DNA of 7,929 nucleotides from Thiotrichales bacterium (GTDB lineage: Bacteria; Pseudomonadota; Gammaproteobacteria; J044): contig JANTGN010000117.1 in assembly GCA_024762895.1 (NCBI GenBank), positions 1 to 7,929 on the forward strand, in the 5' to 3' direction. The position numbers were made by a program, and so were the translations under genes. Below are positions 6,133 through 7,929 of this stretch, in pieces (the first letter of the stretch is position 1; each line of letters begins with the position of its first letter). The notes under the pieces are model-generated. The model saw nothing but the letters and a program-made list of their open reading frames with translations, was not told where the DNA came from and searched no databases.

Positions 6133-7892
6133 TACATCTCTTCCGGTGCTGAGACACCGAGCAGACCAAGCCCATTGGCCAGTACCTGGCGTGTGGCCAG
6201 GCACAGATTTAGTCGTGCATTCCGCAGCTTGTCATCCTCTACGATGAATTGATGGGCGTTGTAATAGGTATGAAAGGCGTTGGCCAGATCGCGCAGGAAG
6301 TGCACCAGCTGATGGGGTTCGCGATGCAGGGCCGCGCCTTCCAGCACATCGGGGTAGCGGCCAAGGAAGTTGATAAGGTCTTCTTCGTGGGCCTCGTTCA
6401 ACAGGTCGAGGTTGCTCTCTCCCAGGGGCTGGTCGTAGCTATGGCCCTTTTCGGACAACTGGCGCATCACGCTGTGGATGCGCGCATGGGCGTACTGGAT
6501 GTAATAGACGGGATTGTCGGCCGACTGTGATTTGGCCAGGTCCAGGTCGAAGTCCAGGTGTTGTTCGCATTTACGCATGACATAGAAGAAGCGAGCTGCA
6601 TCGGTGCCTACCTCCTTGCGCAGTTCACGCAGGGTGACGAATGAACCGGAGCGGGTCGACATCTGGACCTTCTCTCCCTCCCGGTAGAGGTTGGCGAACT
6701 GCACCAGCAGTACCTCGAGCTTGCTGTCGTCATCTCCCAGTGCGCGTAGCGCCGAACGAACCCGGGGGACATAACCGTGGTGGTCGGCACCCCATACGTC
6801 GATGACCAGGTCAAAGCCGCGTTCCAGCTTTTCCATGTGGTAGGCGATGTCGGAGGCAAAATAAGTGGTCTGGCCGTTGTCGCGCTGGACGACGCGGTCC
6901 TTCTCGTCATCGAAATCCGAGGAGCGGAACCAGAGGGCGCCCTCTTTTTCGTAAATATGACCGGCCTCACGCAGACGTTCGATGGCCTTGTTGACCGAAC
7001 CCTTCTCGGTCAGGCTGCGTTCCGAATACCATTCCTCATAGTGAATACCAAAGCTGGCCAGGTCGGCACGGATGTTATCGAGGATGGTGTTCAGGCCCAG
7101 ATCAAAGATATAGCGATATCGAATATCCCCCAGCAGGCGCTTGGCGCTATCGATCAGGGCGTCGATATGGGCCTCCTTGTCACCGCCTTCCGGCTCGTCA
7201 GCGGGTACGCCTTCAAAAACCTCGATCACCGGGTGACGGTAATCATCACCATGTTCCCGATGCAGGGTAGCCGCGATGTCCCAGACATAGTCGCCCTTGT
7301 AGCCATTGCTGGGGAAGGCGAGTTCCTCTCCGGCCAGCTCCAGGTAGCGTAGCCAGACACTGGTGCCGAGGATATCCATCTGCCGGCCGGCGTCGTTGAC
7401 GTAATATTCCCGATGGACCTCAAAACCCACGGCCTGCAGCAGGTCGGCCACGGTGGCGCCATAGGCCGCGCCACGTCCATGGCCTACGTGCAGGGGCCCG
7501 GTGGGGTTGGCGGAAACAAATTCCACCTGTACCCGTTTGCCCTGGCCGATATCGCTACGGCCATACTGGTCCCCTTCGACCAGGATGCGGGCGATGACCG
7601 AACGGCCGGCACTGGGGTCGATAAAGAAGTTAATGAATCCGGGGCCGGCAATCTCGGCCTTTACCAGGGCCTCATGGGTGGGCAGGGCATCGATGATGGC
7701 CTGGGCGATCTCGCGGGGATTACGCCGGGCAGGCTTGGCCAGCTGCATGGCCACGTTACAGGCAAAGTCGCCATGATCCTTGTTCTTTGTGTGGGTGATC
7801 TGCACCTCGCCGGCAAAGGGCTCGGGGAGCACCCCGTCGTTATGCAGGGTATTCAGGGACTCAAGGACCAGTTGTTCCAGCTCGTGTTTCAA
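6132..7892 (-). CDS. argS: Arginyl-tRNA synthetase (class I)
   Basis: The 586-residue enzyme charges tRNA-Arg with arginine, using ATP, in the cytoplasm. The N-terminal add-1 domain (about 1-110) contains HGDFACNVAMQLAK (40-53) and AGPGFINF (82-89). The class I catalytic core has SANPTGPLHVGHGRG (128-142), with the HIGH signature as HVGH at 135-138. The second signature reads QMSTR (410-414) in place of KMSKS; departures from KMSKS are usual in this family, so activity is not in doubt. A helical anticodon-binding DALR domain fills about 460-586, ending in M at 586. Length is normal for the family. The start is a TTG at 7892: an in-frame TGA at 7908-7910 leaves no other start upstream, and the resulting MKHELEQLV matches the expected N-terminus. 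The ribosome binding site is weak (GGA about 9 bases upstream). Any promoter lies mostly beyond the right edge. Confidence 0.97.
   Translation of the reverse strand: MKHELEQLVLESLNTLHNDGVLPEPFAGEVQITHTKNKDHGDFACNVAMQLAKPARRNPREIAQAIIDALPTHEALVKAEIAGPGFINFFIDPSAGRSVIARILVEGDQYGRSDIGQGKRVQVEFVSANPTGPLHVGHGRGAAYGATVADLLQAVGFEVHREYYVNDAGRQMDILGTSVWLRYLELAGEELAFPSNGYKGDYVWDIAATLHREHGDDYRHPVIEVFEGVPADEPEGGDKEAHIDALIDSAKRLLGDIRYRYIFDLGLNTILDNIRADLASFGIHYEEWYSERSLTEKGSVNKAIERLREAGHIYEKEGALWFRSSDFDDEKDRVVQRDNGQTTYFASDIAYHMEKLERGFDLVIDVWGADHHGYVPRVRSALRALGDDDSKLEVLLVQFANLYREGEKVQMSTRSGSFVTLRELRKEVGTDAARFFYVMRKCEQHLDFDLDLAKSQSADNPVYYIQYAHARIHSVMRQLSEKGHSYDQPLGESNLDLLNEAHEEDLINFLGRYPDVLEGAALHREPHQLVHFLRDLANAFHTYYNAHQFIVEDDKLRNARLNLCLATRQVLANGLGLLGVSAPEEM
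6138..6144 (-). promoter_or_regulatory. Ribosome binding site of the FtsN-like gene, inside the end of argS
   Basis: GGAAGAG on the minus strand lies 5 bases before the ATG at 6132, within the last codons of argS. It decides the start in favour of 6132 over the upstream ATG at 6204 and fits reinitiation at the TAATG junction. Confidence 0.6.
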
Positions 7893-7929
7893 GACCGTAT
7901 TCCAGACTCAGGGGGGATCAGGTTGGGTA

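Noticed and set aside
5560..6204. Longer 214-residue form of the FtsN-like protein starting at 6204
   Set aside because: The extra 24 residues are the out-of-frame end of argS. The ATG at 6132 has a ribosome binding site, the TAATG junction and a family-like RDY N-terminus.
6777..7352. 191-codon plus-strand open frame antisense to argS
   Set aside because: It lies wholly within argS, has no family motif or ribosome binding site, and is a typical antisense shadow of a moderately GC-rich gene.

Overview
The window looks like chromosomal DNA from a motile gammaproteobacterium. The main evidence is the pairing of arginyl-tRNA synthetase with an FtsN-type SPOR protein, which is a familiar gammaproteobacterial neighbourhood, together with polar-flagellum-type stator proteins. 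I cannot fix the genus. All six genes lie on the minus strand, so transcription runs from the right end of the window to the left, and coding density is high. I see no tRNA, rRNA, CRISPR array, insertion sequence or attachment site, and no stretch over 300 bases lacks a gene.

Right part (about 5560-7892): argS, starting at TTG, is followed by an FtsN-like membrane-anchored SPOR protein. The two genes share one base (TAATG) and so are probably translationally coupled. This is housekeeping DNA for translation and cell division.

Middle part (about 3851-5532): a flagellar stator pair of the MotA/PomA and MotB/PomB families, overlapping by 4 bp (ATGA). Directly upstream is a near-consensus FliA (sigma-28) promoter: TAAA, 15 bases, GACGATAA. 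It ties the pair to late flagellar gene expression and makes a flagellar role more likely than a TolQR/ExbBD-type role.

Left-middle part (1649-3763): a PAS-PAS-GGDEF-EAL protein, predicted to make and/or degrade cyclic di-GMP. It lies 87 bp downstream of motB on the same strand, and a 19-bp palindrome sits in that gap. The placement suggests, but does not prove, that it controls motility or the motile-to-sessile switch.

Left end (1-1458, cut by the window edge): an enzyme with an N-terminal Rieske [2Fe-2S] domain fused to the FMN/[3Fe-4S] domain of glutamate synthase, with no glutaminase domain. Its cofactor ligands are all visible but its substrate is unknown. It is the least understood gene here. 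A 190-bp AT-rich gap separates it from the cyclic di-GMP gene.

Most of the window is ordinary core genome. The points most worth a second look are the FliA promoter between a division gene and the stator genes, the Rieske-glutamate synthase fusion, and the cyclic di-GMP gene with its palindrome next to the stator.
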